A stretch of 64,000 nt of DNA, taken from assembly GCA_963920685.1 (NCBI GenBank), contig OY987336.1, positions 21,650,876-21,714,875 of the forward strand. Reading direction: 5' to 3'. The translations under genes were made by a program, and so were the position numbers. The notes beneath the pieces are model-generated. The model worked only from the letters and a program-made list of their open reading frames with translations, had not been told where the DNA came from and did not search any database. This stretch comes from Polydrusus tereticollis (Eukaryota; Arthropoda; Insecta; Coleoptera; Curculionidae). Below, piece after piece: positions 43,570 to 54,085 of the stretch. Position 1 is the stretch's first letter. Every line of letters begins with the position of its first letter.

Positions 43570-45048
43570 ATGGCGTCCGATGATGATGCTCCTTCGGACT
43601 CGGAAAGTGTTAAAGATGATTTAATTGATTGTAATGAAGTTAAAAAGTTCAAGTGTTGTGCAAAAAAGGTGTGCAAGGCCTTCTTTTGCATAAACTGCGA
43701 AGAAATTTTCCACGGCAGTTGTGCAAAGAGTAAAAACCTGAAATTCCTTAGCAGGTCGCGTGTAGTCTGCTGTGATTTGGCGCCAATAATCGACATCAAC
43801 AATGTCAACAGTGAAAACTCAAAAAATGGTGAATTAACGGAATGTAAGCATGCAAATGAAAAGCTATCTCAGGAATTACAGTTACTACATAGATTGGTCG
43901 CTGAGATGAATGACAAAAACCAGGTCCTAAAAGAAAACAATCGGCTGTTACTCGAAAGAATTTCTAACCTAGAAGCTTCACAAAGTACAAAGACTACAAA
44001 GCAGCGTGACCGTATACTCGGAACTATTGGACCGGGTCAAGGTGAGATCATTGAAGAAACGAATCAAGCAAAGTTGTCAACCTCAAATACTTCTGCCGAA
44101 ACGCAGCATCGCCCGAGTGACGTAGCGGTGGGTAATAACACCAAAAACCAACCAATGAACTACTCCGGTGCGGTCAATCGAACGCAAAACTCGCGAAAAT
44201 ACGAACACACTACTCCCGCGAGTGTCACAATAGAACGGGACGTTGAACACGCTAATCAAGAAGATCGACACTACCAACTTAACCAAAACCGTTATCTACA
44301 TCGAAGTCGAAGTACATCAGGAAACAAACAAAATGAAGAAGAAAACGATGGGTTTACCTACCAAAAAAGAAAGGGTTTCAAAAAAAGGTTAGGTCGAGCT
44401 GATGTGTTGCAAGGGGGCGAAGACTTTGCTGGAGAGGATAGACGTCTCTGGCTATATATAAACAGAGTAAAAAGAGCTGCGGATGCAACAGTGGTGACCG
44501 CTTTCATAAAGAATAAGCCTGGATTCGAATCAGAAAACATCATGGTTAGGGAAATCCCCTCGCACCAAAACCAACTAAAGAGATTCGTAATAATAGGTCC
44601 AATGAGCAAGAAGGAAGAGATGTACGAGCCAACTTTTTGGCCACGCAACATAGGTATCAAACGCTTTAATTTCGAAAGACAAAGAATTTCTTGCATCTGC
44701 AAATTTTCAAACTTAAATGCAATAAACAGTGTCGCCATAAACAGGGAAGTAACTGATACGGAACAGGTACATAACAACAAAACCACTGGTGAATTTTGCA
44801 ATGGTGATTCTCAAAAAACCTTAATCAACCACGGACTATTAAATTTTAATATACTATCATTAAATACACAATGTCTGAGAAACAAGCTCATACAAATTGA
44901 AGGTAACCAATTCAATCATAAGATTCTTTGTTTTAGTGAGCATTGGATGACTGAGAATGAAATAAATCAAATCAAAATCTCTAATTATTCAATAAAATCG
45001 TATTTTGCACGCACATACCATCGTCATGGCGGTGTGGGTGTTTTGCTC
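43570..45048 (+). CDS. LINE B polyprotein, N-terminal part (ORF1 domains plus start of endonuclease)
   Basis: ATG at 43570 (AAGATGG). Residues ~25-70 form a PHD-like Cys/His finger (KCCAKKVC..FFCINCEEIFHG). Residues ~95-140 are a coiled coil (ELQLLHRLVAEMNDKN ... LEAS), then a Gln/Asn/Thr-rich linker. Residues ~295-380 read RRLWLYINRVKRAADA ... EMYEPTFWPRNIGIKRF, the baculovirus FP-like/RRM-like nucleic-acid-binding region known from insect LINE ORF1. Without an intervening stop the frame continues into the endonuclease: FNILSLNTQCLRNKL, SEHWMTENE, HGGVGVLL. The TGA at 45049 belongs to the inserted LINE A. The remainder of the protein resumes at 45881. In LINE A the two ORFs are separate; here ORF1 and ORF2 appear fused. 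Confidence 0.85.
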
Positions 45049-45873
45049 TGAGGGTCATTGCGAAGAATCTATCATTCACTGTGGCTAAGAATGCCTATTA
45101 CGCTTTGATTGAGTCGCACCTTCGTTACGGGATTGCATTTTGGGGTGTATGTTCGCGCTCCCTTTTTCAAGATATATTTATTTTACAAAAACGAGCACTT
45201 CGTTATATGTGTGGAGCGGGAGCTCGCGACTCGTGTCGCCCCCTTTTTCTTAAACATCGCATATTGAGTCTCTACTCTTTATTTATTTTGGAAACAGTAA
45301 TTCTTGTATTTAAGAAGTTCAGGCGGGAGCTTGACGAGGTTACCCACTATCGTACCCGTAGATTTTGTCTGCTTAAGTTGCCTATTCCCCATTCTAATCT
45401 GGTGAAGGGCTCTTTTGTGTATGAGGGCAAAAAACTTTTAAACCACTTGCCTATTCACATAAGGAGTTTAAGATCCGTTGAAAATTTTAAAAAAGAAACA
45501 AGGACACTGTTGCAATCCAAGCCATATTATTCTATCGACGAATATTATAGTGATAGGTTTGACTGATGATTATGCGCTATTAGTATTAGTTTTCGGATGA
45601 TACAATTACCCTTTTTACTAGTTTTATTGCTTTTGTATAACTTTGTATGTGTTGTTTATTGTGAATCATGATTCAGCATTATTACTACACATTTTTGGCT
45701 GTAATTGAATCTACGTCATGTGTGCTAATTCATCCATGTTGTTTGTTTTTTTAAATTGACTTTTGACGTTTTATATTTTATTTTAGTTTATTTATATTAT
45801 TTTGCTTTGTTAACGACGTTATACGTTCATAACAATAAAGCTATGTTTGACTTTGAATAGCTGTTATTGAATC
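45049..45873 (+). mobile_element. LINE A copy, 5'-truncated, nested in LINE B
   Basis: Begins with RVIAKNLSFTVAKNAYYALIE in the RT thumb region of LINE A and ends with AATAAAGCTATGTTTGACTTTG, the LINE A tail type. It is bracketed by TTTTGCTC (45041-45048) and TTTTGCC (45874-45880), a probable target duplication with one base lost. Removing it joins the LINE B frame exactly (codon 45046-45048 to 45881). Confidence 0.85.
45051..45569 (+). pseudogene. LINE A ORF2 C-terminal fragment
   Basis: About 170 residues homologous to the end of the 17989-20733 protein: ESHLRYGIAFWGV, LQKRALRYMCGAGARDSCRPLF, ending YYSIDEYYSDRFD. No catalytic domain; a dead-on-arrival copy. Confidence 0.88.
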
Positions 45874-45880
45874 TTTTGCC

Positions 45881-48448
45881 GATAAATTTTTCTGCAGAAA
45901 TGATCTAACTAATCTCTCATCGGAGATGGATTGTGAAATATGTGCAATACAATCAGATTTTCTAAAAGTTTTGGTAATAAATGTTTACAGGCCCCCTTTA
46001 GGTAATTATAATGTGTTTCTAGATCAATTAAAGTTAATGTTGGATAAGGAGACCCGACTCAATTATGCACTATTCATAATTGGAGACTTTAACATAAATT
46101 TTTTAAACGAAAACACCCAACTGCTAAATTTTAGGGATCTCATTCACTCATATGGTTTAAATATTTTAATAAAAGAAAATACACGAGGCAATGCATGCAT
46201 AGATAATGTTATAACTAATGTCCATGAGAGTGAGGGTCATGTTACGGATGTGGGATTCTCTGACCACATGGCAATTGTCGTCAATTTCAATTTGTCACCA
46301 CCACAAAAAAAATTAATAGTAAATACTAAATATAGGCCAATAACAATGAAGGGACTTTCCCAATTTAGGCATTTAGTTAGTAACATCTGCTGGGATTTTA
46401 TATCAAATAATAACATAGACACAGAAATGAAGTTTAAAATGTTTCTATCCTTTTTAAAGAACTGTGCTGACTTGGCATTTCCAGAAAAAACATTTGTGCA
46501 TAAAAAAGATAAACCCCTAGTTTCTTGGTTTAATGATCAGCTCAAAGCTAAACGGGACCTTCTACATTTCTACAGAGAATTAGCACATCTTTATAATTCA
46601 GATTACACCAAATCTTTGTTAAAAAAGCACACAAAGCATTATCGTTTAGAATTAATAAAGGCAAAAAAACAAGCAAATGAAAATTATTTAGATGATCATA
46701 ATTACAGTCCTAAAGCTGTCTGGGATATAGTAAAAAGTTGTATACATCTGGGAAATCAAAAGTCAGCCACAGACTCCAACTTGGAACCAAATTTAATAAA
46801 CCAGTTTTTTGTAGACATTCCCTGTAAACTAGTTGAAAACCTTCCTGAGTGTGATACTTCATCGAAAGATTTCATGGAGATTTATATTAAGTCAAATTTA
46901 ACTAAAGTAAACAATTTAAACTTCTCAATATCAAATGTTACATATAATGAGATCAGAGATTTAATCAAGGGCCTTAAAAACAAAAACAGTCGTGACTATT
47001 TTGGCCTAAATAGTAAAATTATAAAAAGTGTTATAAATGATATAGTCTATCCCCTTACCAAACTTATTAATTTGTGTATTACAGAGTCAATTTATCCATC
47101 AGTGTTAAAAATAGCCAGGGTAGTACCGATTCACAAGAAAGGACCACGTGAGCAATTTAATAATTATAGGCCAATCTCCATAGTGCCAATATTTTCAAAG
47201 GTGTTTGAAAAAGCTTTAAAAAATAGAATCACTTCTTTTTTTGAAACTAACCTTCTGTTAAATTCTAATCAATTTGGATTTAGAAACGCACACTCGACAA
47301 CAATGGCCATAAATAAATTGGTCGAACTGGTGAATGCAGGATATGATCTGGGGGAGTATGTGGGTGCCTTGTTTTGCGACCTTAGTAAGGCCTTTGATTG
47401 TGTCTCCTTCAGGCTGCTGGTAAACAAATTAGAATACTACAAATTTGATTTAAATAGTAGAAATTTAATCTCGTCATATCTCAGTAACAGAAAACAAATA
47501 ATCGACTTAAACGGTAAAACCTCAGATTTAGCGGATGTGGTCTTTGGCGTGCCGCAGGGATCAGTGTTGGGGCCGCTGCTCTTTTTGATTTATATGAACG
47601 ATCTCGAGAGTTGCGACCCCGGTGCTGATTTCGTGTTGTTCGCCGACGATACAAATGTTCTGAAGACGGGTAAAGAACCAGATGTAATCAAAGCAGATGT
47701 GAGGGAGACACAATCAAGGGTCACCAAATGGTTTACAGCTAATAAATTAAATTTAAATCAGTCAAAGACAGAAATCATCTATTTTTCATTAAGACCACTT
47801 CAGGGCTTAGAGTCTTCAGAATCAGTTCGTTTTTTGGGTGTTCAGATCGATCCAAAAATGACATGGAATATCCATATAAATAACTTATGCAATAAAGTGG
47901 CTTCTGGAGTCTTTGCACTGAGAAATTTGGTGAATGCGGTGAATGAAAGGGTTTTGCGATCAACTTACTATGCATGTATTGAGTCCAAGATTACTTATGC
48001 CATACTAGCATGGGGCCATGCCCCAAATACCAAAAGAATTTTCGGGCTTCAGAGAAAAGCTATAAGAATCATGGCGAAAATACATTATCAAGCCGACTGT
48101 AAACAGTGTTTTACCGATTTTAAGATTTTAACAGTTCCTTGCCTTTACATTTATCACTGTCTTGTATATATAAAAGAAAATGTACCTAACTATGCAACAC
48201 ACGAAAACGTGCATGACTACTTTACTCGAAATAGACAATTAATTTACACAAATTATCATAGAATTCATAAAATTAAAACTGGCATATCTTTCTATGCACC
48301 TAAATTGTATAACCTTTTGCCGCTCTCGGTCAAAATGCTACCTGCTGTTAAATTTAAAAGTGTAATAAAAAAATATTTGATAAGTAAATGCTTTTATTCC
48401 TTGGATGAATTCCATACAAACAATTTCTCAGACATTGTCATATTATAA
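45881..48448 (+). CDS. LINE B polyprotein, C-terminal part (endonuclease and reverse transcriptase)
   Basis: Frame opens with DKFFCRNDLTNLSSEMDC at 45881; the first ATG is 45926. Endonuclease remainder: NVYRPPLGNYN, IIGDFNINF, VGFSDHMAIV. Reverse transcriptase: ARVVPIHKKGPR, YRPISIVPIFSKVFEK, FCDLSKAFDCV, FGVPQGSVLGPLLF, FVLFADDTNVL (catalytic) and FLGVQIDPKMTW. The C-terminal region ends FYSLDEFHTNNF. There are no stops over 855 codons. Joined with 43570-45048 the uninterrupted protein would have been about 1350 residues. Since only the nested insertion breaks it, LINE B was probably intact shortly before that event. Confidence 0.92.
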   Translation, partial: DKFFCRNDLTNLSSEMDCEICAIQSDFLKVLVINVYRPPLGNYNVFLDQLKLMLDKETRLNYALFIIGDFNINFLNENTQLLNFRDLIHSYGLNILIKENTRGNACIDNVITNVHESEGHVTDVGFSDHMAIVVNFNLSPPQKKLIVNTKYRPITMKGLSQFRHLVSNICWDFISNNNIDTEMKFKMFLSFLKNCADLAFPEKTFVHKKDKPLVSWFNDQLKAKRDLLHFYRELAHLYNSDYTKSLLKKHTKHYRLELIKAKKQANENYLDDHNYSPKAVWDIVKSCIHLGNQKSATDSNLEPNLINQFFVDIPCKLVENLPECDTSSKDFMEIYIKSNLTKVNNLNFSISNVTYNEIRDLIKGLKNKNSRDYFGLNSKIIKSVINDIVYPLTKLINLCITESIYPSVLKIARVVPIHKKGPREQFNNYRPISIVPIFSKVFEKALKNRITSFFETNLLLNSNQFGFRNAHSTTMAINKLVELVNAGYDLGEYVGALFCDLSKAFDCVSFRLLVNKLEYYKFDLNSRNLISSYLSNRKQIIDLNGKTSDLADVVFGVPQGSVLGPLLFLIYMNDLESCDPGADFVLFADDTNVLKTGKEPDVIKADVRETQSRVTKWFTANKLNLNQSKTEIIYFSLRPLQGLESSESVRFLGVQIDPKMTWNIHINNLCNKVASGVFALRNLVNAVNERVLRSTYYACIESKITYAILAWGHAPNTKRIFGLQRKAIRIMAKIHYQADCKQCFTDFKILTVPCLYIYHCLVYIKENVPNYATHENVHDYFTRNRQLIYTNYHRIHKIKTGISFYAPKLYNLLPLSVKMLPAVKFKSVIKKYLISKCFYSLDEFHTNNFSDIVIL

Positions 48449-48560
48449 CAGGTAAATTCCTAAAATTATTTTCCAAACCTTTTCTTTTGACGTATGTAAA
48501 CATTGTGCTGATGTAATAACATGAAATATATATTTTCATTTTCATTTTCATTTTCATTAC

Positions 48561-49099
48561 CGAGAAATAAGCAGTGACTTTTCTAGTAACTAGACTTCTA
48601 TAAGGGAATATTGATTAACAAGTTGAGTTACTAACATATTTTTTAATTTTAATGCTTACTTCCTTACTTTTCAACTATAAAATATAGCAAAACGAGCTAT
48701 AACATGTGCTTTTAATTTAATCCAAAATAAAAGTATTTTAAGTGGACTTACTATTTTGTCAATTTAAAAAAAACCAAACAAAAACCTAGTAACTTGTGTT
48801 ACATTATTTAATTTATTGTTATTTTCTAGACAATAATATGTAAGTGTTTTTAATGACATGTTTTCTAAACAAAAACAATTTAAAAACCTAGTAACTCTAC
48901 ATAAAATTAAATATGTGGTCATTATTGGAACCCAATGTATTATAAGTAGAGTTATTATTTTAGTGAGGGGGTAGTGGGGTAAGGTAACTTGATCTACGCT
49001 CCACATCGCTCGGCTCGCACTGGTTCAGTATCTCCCATAGGTCCAGTGAGGCGGCCGTGTCTCTAGCGCTCTATTATCTATTACGCACAATTTTAAAAG
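48561..49099 (+). promoter_or_regulatory. Element X 5' non-coding region with repeated ACCTAGTAACT-type motifs
   Basis: After the LINE B tail, X resumes. Motif copies: TCTAGTAACTAG (48579), GAGTTACTAAC (48624), GACTTACTATT (48746), AACCTAGTAACTT (48784) and AACCTAGTAACTC (48890). 48990-49080 is GC-richer and has an initiator-like GTTCAGTATC (A at 49027), a plausible transcription start for the gene beginning at 49100. No TATA box at the right distance. Confidence 0.5.
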
Positions 49100-49170
49100 A
49101 TGGAGGGTAATAATTATTTTCGTTGTCGTGGAAGGAAACTTGTTGACCTTGCATTGGTATCAGATGTAAG
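49100..49170 (+). CDS. Element X transposase-like gene, exon 1
   Basis: ATG at 49100 (AAAAGATGG) opens 23 codons plus two bases, ending AG|GTAAGT at 49170. The encoded start is MEGNNYFRCRGRKLVDLAL. Splicing to 49291 completes the codon and continues in frame to the ATG at 49343 and the long ORF. The intron (49171-49290, 120 bp) ends TTTTTCTAG. Prediction from sequence only. Confidence 0.7.
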
Positions 49171-49290
49171 GTAAGTCATGAGCAATTGGTTAATATTATG
49201 TTCTTTTTGAAAAAAAAAATAATATAACATTTTAATTATTATAAAATCCATAATAATTAATATTAAAAATAATTTTTTCAATTTTTCTAG

Positions 49291-50550
49291 TTCCCCCTCT
49301 CCTGGCCAGAACGATGCTTGTTCGCCATGTGACGATTCGGACATGGACCTAGATTATGACCCGCAGAATTCTCCTGGAAATCGTAAAAGAGTTCTACAAT
49401 ATTTTACAGAGGAGGACTTAACTGTGACCAATGAAACAGAGATTGTAAAAAAACCAAAGCTAATTAATTATAAAGACGCAACAGCAGTACTTCCATCTTT
49501 TGAGGAATGGGAGCTTAATGGGCTAACAATCGCAGAAATGGACCAAATATTAAAAAATAAAGCTAAAATTTTACCAGAAGGTCACCAGGAAACTAAAAAT
49601 AAAAAAGAAAAAATGGTTATTTTATCCCCTTGTGAAGAAAGTTGCAGAAAAAAATGCTCGCAGAAGATAAATCCAGTTCAAAGGAAATATATTTTCGATT
49701 ATTTTAAAAATCTTGAATATGGTGAAAAGCAATTATTTTTTGATAAATATATACACAAAAACGACGTTAAGTACAGAAAAGTGGACGCGGAAACTAACAG
49801 ACGCTTTTCTGTTGCCTATTACTTGCCTTTAACATGTTTCTCTGAAACTACTCCATCAACGAGTACCGAATCACATCTTAGCCCAAAAATAAATATTTTA
49901 TCAGTTTGCAAAAAAATGTTCATTCATACTCTTGGGTTTAAGACAGATGGGTCAATTACAACGTTTTTGAAAAATGCTTTTAACGATATGCCGCGTGTAA
50001 ATGATGGAAGAGGAATTAAGCGTGGGGTTCAAATGAAACATATTTCTGAAGAAAATTTCAAAGTTATAAAAGCACATACAGATTCTTATCATCCACAGGT
50101 GTCGCATTACAATATAAAACATGCTCCCCATAGAAGATACTTACCACCGGATCTTACTGTACATAAAATGCATACGGATTTTAATCAGAAATATAAAAAA
50201 GTAAGTTATGAAACTTACCGTAAAGTTTTTGAAAAAGAAAACATTGGATTCTCTGCCCCTTCCCAAGATGAATGCAGCGTATGTTCAATATACAAGCAAC
50301 ATTCACACGAAGAGCAATCTACAAACGGTAATACGCAAGACACCCAAAATATTGAAGAGAAGGAACGTTCAGAAAATCAAGAAAATGAGGATGAGCCTAT
50401 CAGCGAAAACGACACGGATAAGGAAGATAAAGATGCTCAATCATGTTCAGTATGCGATAAGTACAAAGCTCATAAACAAAGATACACCGAGGCAAGAATA
50501 CAATACGATAAAGATGTTTTGGAAAAATGGAATGAAGAATGGGCTCTATA
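49291..50550 (+). CDS. Element X transposase-like gene, exon 2 (N-terminal two thirds)
   Basis: Open from the acceptor at 49290. Features: acidic N-terminus (DSDMDLDYDPQN); FEEWELNGLTIAEMDQIL; a Cys cluster CEESCRKKC; Lys-rich KYIFDYFKNLEYGEKQLFFD; VCKKMFIHTLGFKTDGSI; HTDSYHPQVSHYNIKHAPHR; YLPPDLTVHKMHTDF; SYETYRKVFEKENIGFSAPS; a zinc-ribbon-like DECSVCSIY ... SCSVCDKYKAHK. This order (VCKxMF, RGxK, HI..P..SHY, YRKVF, C..C) is that of a large family of insect and cnidarian transposon-like proteins whose C-terminal half is an RNase-H-fold (DUF7869-like from memory). The frame meets a stop at 50549 only because a LINE is inserted there. The gene resumes at 52545. Confidence 0.75.
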
Positions 50551-52544
50551 GTCAATCATACTTTATTGTCCAAGAAAATGATTTCCATTGACAAAGCAAT
50601 CACTAAAACTAAAATTTTAATAAACACCAATATTCTTAATGTTACTTAACTATATAAATACTGGTACATCATAAAATATCACTATAGTAGTCCTCCAAGC
50701 TGTAGTAAGCCCTTTGTAATAAAATATTTTTAACACCCCTACGAAACAGTCTGTAATTTTCGATAGATTTCAATTCATTGTTTAGATGATTAAACATTTT
50801 TTTGCTCTCATAAAAAATAGACTGCTTCGCTAAGGTAGACTTTGGTATAGGCAAGCTTATATTAGTATTGGCATTTAACCTAGTATTATACATATTATCG
50901 CTAGTTACAAAACCGGAGAATTTTCTATGCATAAGACACACAGTTTCCAAAATAAACAGACATGGCACAGTTAAAATATTTTCCCTAATAAATAATGGTT
51001 GGCAGTGTTCACGACCCACAACTGCACACAAATAACGAACTGCCCGCTTCTGTAAAACAAATATTGAGTTAAAGAGTTGCTTGTTAGTGAATCCCCAAAA
51101 AGCAATTCCATATCTCACATGGGACTCAAATAGTGAGTAATAAACCATCTTTGCGGTGGAACCATTAAGCTCCTTAGAAACTATTCTAATTGCAAAGCAA
51201 CCAGCGGATAACTTTTTACTTAGGGCTTTTATGTGGTCCTCAAATTTAAGTTTATTATCAATGCTAAGACCTAGAAACTTTGTAAGGGATCTATTTTCTA
51301 CAATTTCGTTATTCAGATACAAGTCTTTAAAGAAAAATCCAAAGGTGATTATGCTGGTTTTATTTACATTAAAGCAAAGTAAGTTTGAATCACACCAACG
51401 TTTAACTTCATGTAGATCTCTATCGACAGTCAATTTCAGATCGTCCCTATTTTTACCATGCCAAAGAAAACTAGTATCATCAGCAAAAAATGTAAATGAA
51501 CCCTGAATATCTAAGGCTGCCAAGTCATTCAAATATAGCAAAAATAAAATGGGTCCCAAAACAGAGCCTTGTGGAACGCCTCTAGCAATAAGTGATTTAT
51601 TAGAGTATTCGCCATCCGCTCTTACCATTTGCATTCTTCCCTTAAGATAGGTAGAAAACCATCTTAGTGTAATCTCACCAAACCCATAGCGTCTTAATTT
51701 CCGCAGCAACACTCCATGATCCACACAATCGAATGCTTTCGAAAAATCACAGAATATTGCCGCAACAGCCTCGCCGCCATTCATATTTAGGTAAACCTGA
51801 TGGAGAAGAAAAAAAATGGCATCGTCTGTATTCTTACCAATAAGAAAACCAAATTGAAAAGGATTCATAATGTTGTTATTTTCCAAAAAAATCATTAATC
51901 TCCTCTTGACCACCTTCTCAATGACCTTTGAAAGCGTGGATAAAAGGGAAATAGGACGAAAATTGGAGGGATCACTCATGTCACCTCCCTTAAATAACGG
52001 AACAACAACGGCACCTTTTAAACACATTGGAAATTGTCCCACTACAAAAGATTGGTTAATCGCACATGCGAGTGCATGCAATGCAGACTCCGGTAAGCAT
52101 TCCAATATTCTTACAGAAATTCCATCATACCCGGAGGAATTCTTGTTTTTAATTTCTTTAGAAATTTGTTTTATTTCTACCACATTTGTGCTCTCAAGAA
52201 CAAAAACTTCAGAAACATTAGTTTGTGCTAGATAATCCATGGGATCCTTATTTGAATTTAAATTTGAACTTAATTTATCACCTATTGTACAGTAAAAGTT
52301 ATTAAGAATGTTAGGATCTAATTCTATATTACTCTGCAACAAGTTGGATTTACCTCTTAATTGATTAACAATTTCCCAGTTCTTTTTTGTGCTGTTTTTT
52401 GCATTTTCAATTTTACCCCTATAATACAATTCTTTTGCCGCTCTAATGACCTTTCTATAAATTCGCTTATATTGATTAAAATATGTAACAAGAAACTGAT
52501 TATTACTGTGGTACTTTCTCATGGTATGTAGAGATCTCAAATTT
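50551..52544 (-). mobile_element. LINE A relative, 5'-truncated, inserted in the element X gene (minus strand)
   Basis: Minus strand: ORF2 from 52540 to 50669, then a ~110-bp 3' UTR ending CAATAAAGTATGATTGAC at about 50555. It splits the X gene between EKWNEEWAL and FDEVFYAVDMQK. Nothing from X appears lost, but I saw no clear target duplication. Confidence 0.85.
50669..52540 (-). pseudogene. LINE A-type ORF2, 5'-truncated but with intact reverse transcriptase
   Basis: 623 codons without a stop, starting LRSLHTMRKYHSNNQFLV, which aligns with LRFLHTLRKFYPTEFI in the 17989-20733 protein, so the whole endonuclease is missing. RT motifs are complete: VVVPLFKGGDMSD, FRPISLLSTLSKVIEK, FCDFSKAFDCVD, GVPQGSVLGPILF, FFADDTSFLWH, FLGLSIDNKLKF. 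The C-terminus is RYLCAVVGREHCQPLF, ending YYSLEDYYSDIL. It has no promoter or ATG of its own, so it is a truncated copy rather than a functional gene. Its open frame implies recent insertion. Confidence 0.9.
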
Positions 52545-53396
52545 TTCGATGAAGTTTTTTATGCAGTAGATATGCAAAAGATTTTAATTCTGCCAAAAAT
52601 GAATATAAAAAATTCATATTTCGTTAGTAGATTAGTAGTATTTCATGAGACATTTGCAAATTTACGGGTGAAAGGTGAAAATAAATGTATTTTGTGGCAT
52701 GAAGCTATAATGGGTCGAAATGCACCAGATGTAGTGTCGACATACTACAACGTACTTATAAGACTTGAAGATAACATAAAGCAAGTTTTATTTTAGGCAG
52801 ACAACTGTACTGCTCAAAACAAAAATTGGACCCTCTTTACCGCTTGCGCCGTCTTTGTGAATAAAAATTGGGGACCTGAAACGATTACATTTAGATATTT
52901 TGAGCCAGGCCACTCAACTATGAAAGCCGATTCCATTCATGGAAACATTGCCAAAAAATGGAATAAAACAGAAGAAATTTTAGATTTTGAAGATTTAGAA
53001 AAGCTCATAAAGGAGTCAAACAAATTTAATAAAGGTATTACTCTACATGCAGAAGATTTTAAAAAATTTGATAATGGCTGCATGCAGAGAAAAAAAGGCG
53101 GTGTTCTACCAAAATTAAACGACATTAGAACAGTGCAATTTAGAAAAGGATCTCGAAAATTGTACTATAAACTCTCATTAGAGGGAGAATTCTTGGAAGT
53201 AACATTTTTACATCCTAAATTTAAATTGGCTTTGCCTGAATCACATACATTATGTAGAGGACTGAATACAAGCAAAAAAAATACAATAACTAAAGAGTTG
53301 TTACCGCATATGGCACCTCGTAAACAACTTTTTTGGAAGAGTCTATCAAGCTCCAATGACCTAGAAGATTTAGGAAAAACAACGGTTCAAATTTGA
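52545..53396 (+). CDS. Element X transposase-like gene, C-terminal RNase-H-like part (one nonsense codon)
   Basis: Frame resumes at FDEVFYAVDMQKILILP (first acidic residue, Asp codon 52569-52571). VSRLVVFHETFANL and CILWHEAIMGRNAPDVVSTY follow, then VLF-stop-ADNCTAQNKNWTLF (second acidic residue, 52800-52802), TITFRYFEPGHSTMKADSIHG (candidate third acidic residue) and a basic C-terminus ending at TGA 53394-53396. The only lesion is TAG at 52794-52796, where the family has Trp (TGG), a one-base change. Beta-strand-Asp, AxDNCxxQNKN and GHS..AD..HG fit a DDE-type or related RNase-H-fold nuclease. Catalysis is inferred, not shown. Confidence 0.72.
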
Positions 53397-53704
53397 AAAT
53401 ATTTATTACGTACTTATTGTTTAAAATATAAGTTGAGAGTTGAGAGTAAATTTTATAGATATATGTATTACGTTGAAATATACAATGTTTTTGAGTTTGT
53501 TGTTTATAACGTTTAATAAACATTTAAAAGTATTATAGGGCCAATTACTATTTGCAAAGAAGATCTATCTTTATAAACTATAATTATTGGTAGTTTAAAA
53601 TATCTTTATGTTTAATTACTAGAATTTTAAATGGGATTTTTACGAATATTTCACTCATGTATAAATTTTCCCATAAGAAACGTTAAAAATAAAAAAATAT
53701 CAGC

Positions 53705-53740
53705 GGATATACAACGTTGCCTAGACAACGTTGTATATCC
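53705..53740. other. Perfect 15-bp hairpin
   Basis: GGATATACAACGTTG and its exact complement CAACGTTGTATATCC are separated by CCTAGA. It lies 3' of the X gene. It could be a terminator-like or recombination structure, or a tiny foldback element. Confidence 0.85.
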
Positions 53741-53947
53741 AACACACAACAATCGAACCTATTTGACGAGACAGTTTAGTTAATATTTTTCAATTGTTTG
53801 TTGCTATTTGTTAAGTTTTTTTATAAAATAAAAAAAAAATTGTTATTGGATTTCAGTTACAGTTTTAATTATGTTATATGAAATTGAAAATTGTATGACA
53901 AAAAAAAATTTTTATATATATTTCATTCTAGAAATATTCTCCCTAAA

Positions 53948-54085
53948 TACCGCTCGTGCATAAAAATTAACCAGATAATTTTCATTCAAGCTTGTTATAC
54001 TAATTCCACTCGTTCTTCGAACTCGTGGAATTATAAATAACAAGCTTTCATGAAAATTATCGGTAATTTTTAAGCACTCGTGGTA
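53948..54085. repeat. Foldback (imperfect inverted repeat, arms ~65 bp)
   Basis: TACCGCTCGTGCATAAAAAT...CATTCAAGCTTGTTAT...ATTCCACTCG is mirrored by CGTGGAATTATAAATAACAA...AAAATTATCGGTAATTTTTA...GCACTCGTGGTA. The centre is CTCGTTCTTCGAACTCG. Probably a MITE or palindromic satellite monomer. Confidence 0.8.

Larger units (their letters stand above)
43500..48560 (+). mobile_element. LINE B: full-length non-LTR retrotransposon interrupted by LINE A
   Basis: Starts somewhere between 43475 and 43569 (5' boundary not resolved). It encodes ORF1 and ORF2 functions in one frame and ends in (TTTTCA)n at 48532-48558. A LINE A copy (45049-45873) sits in its endonuclease domain. Confidence 0.85.

Noticed and set aside
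48570..49010. Minus-strand ORF 48764-49006 as a gene
   Set aside because: No domain, overlaps the motif-rich flank of element X, AT-driven open frame.
49171..49290. Minus-strand ORF across 49114-49344
   Set aside because: Shadow of exon 1 and intron of the element X gene.
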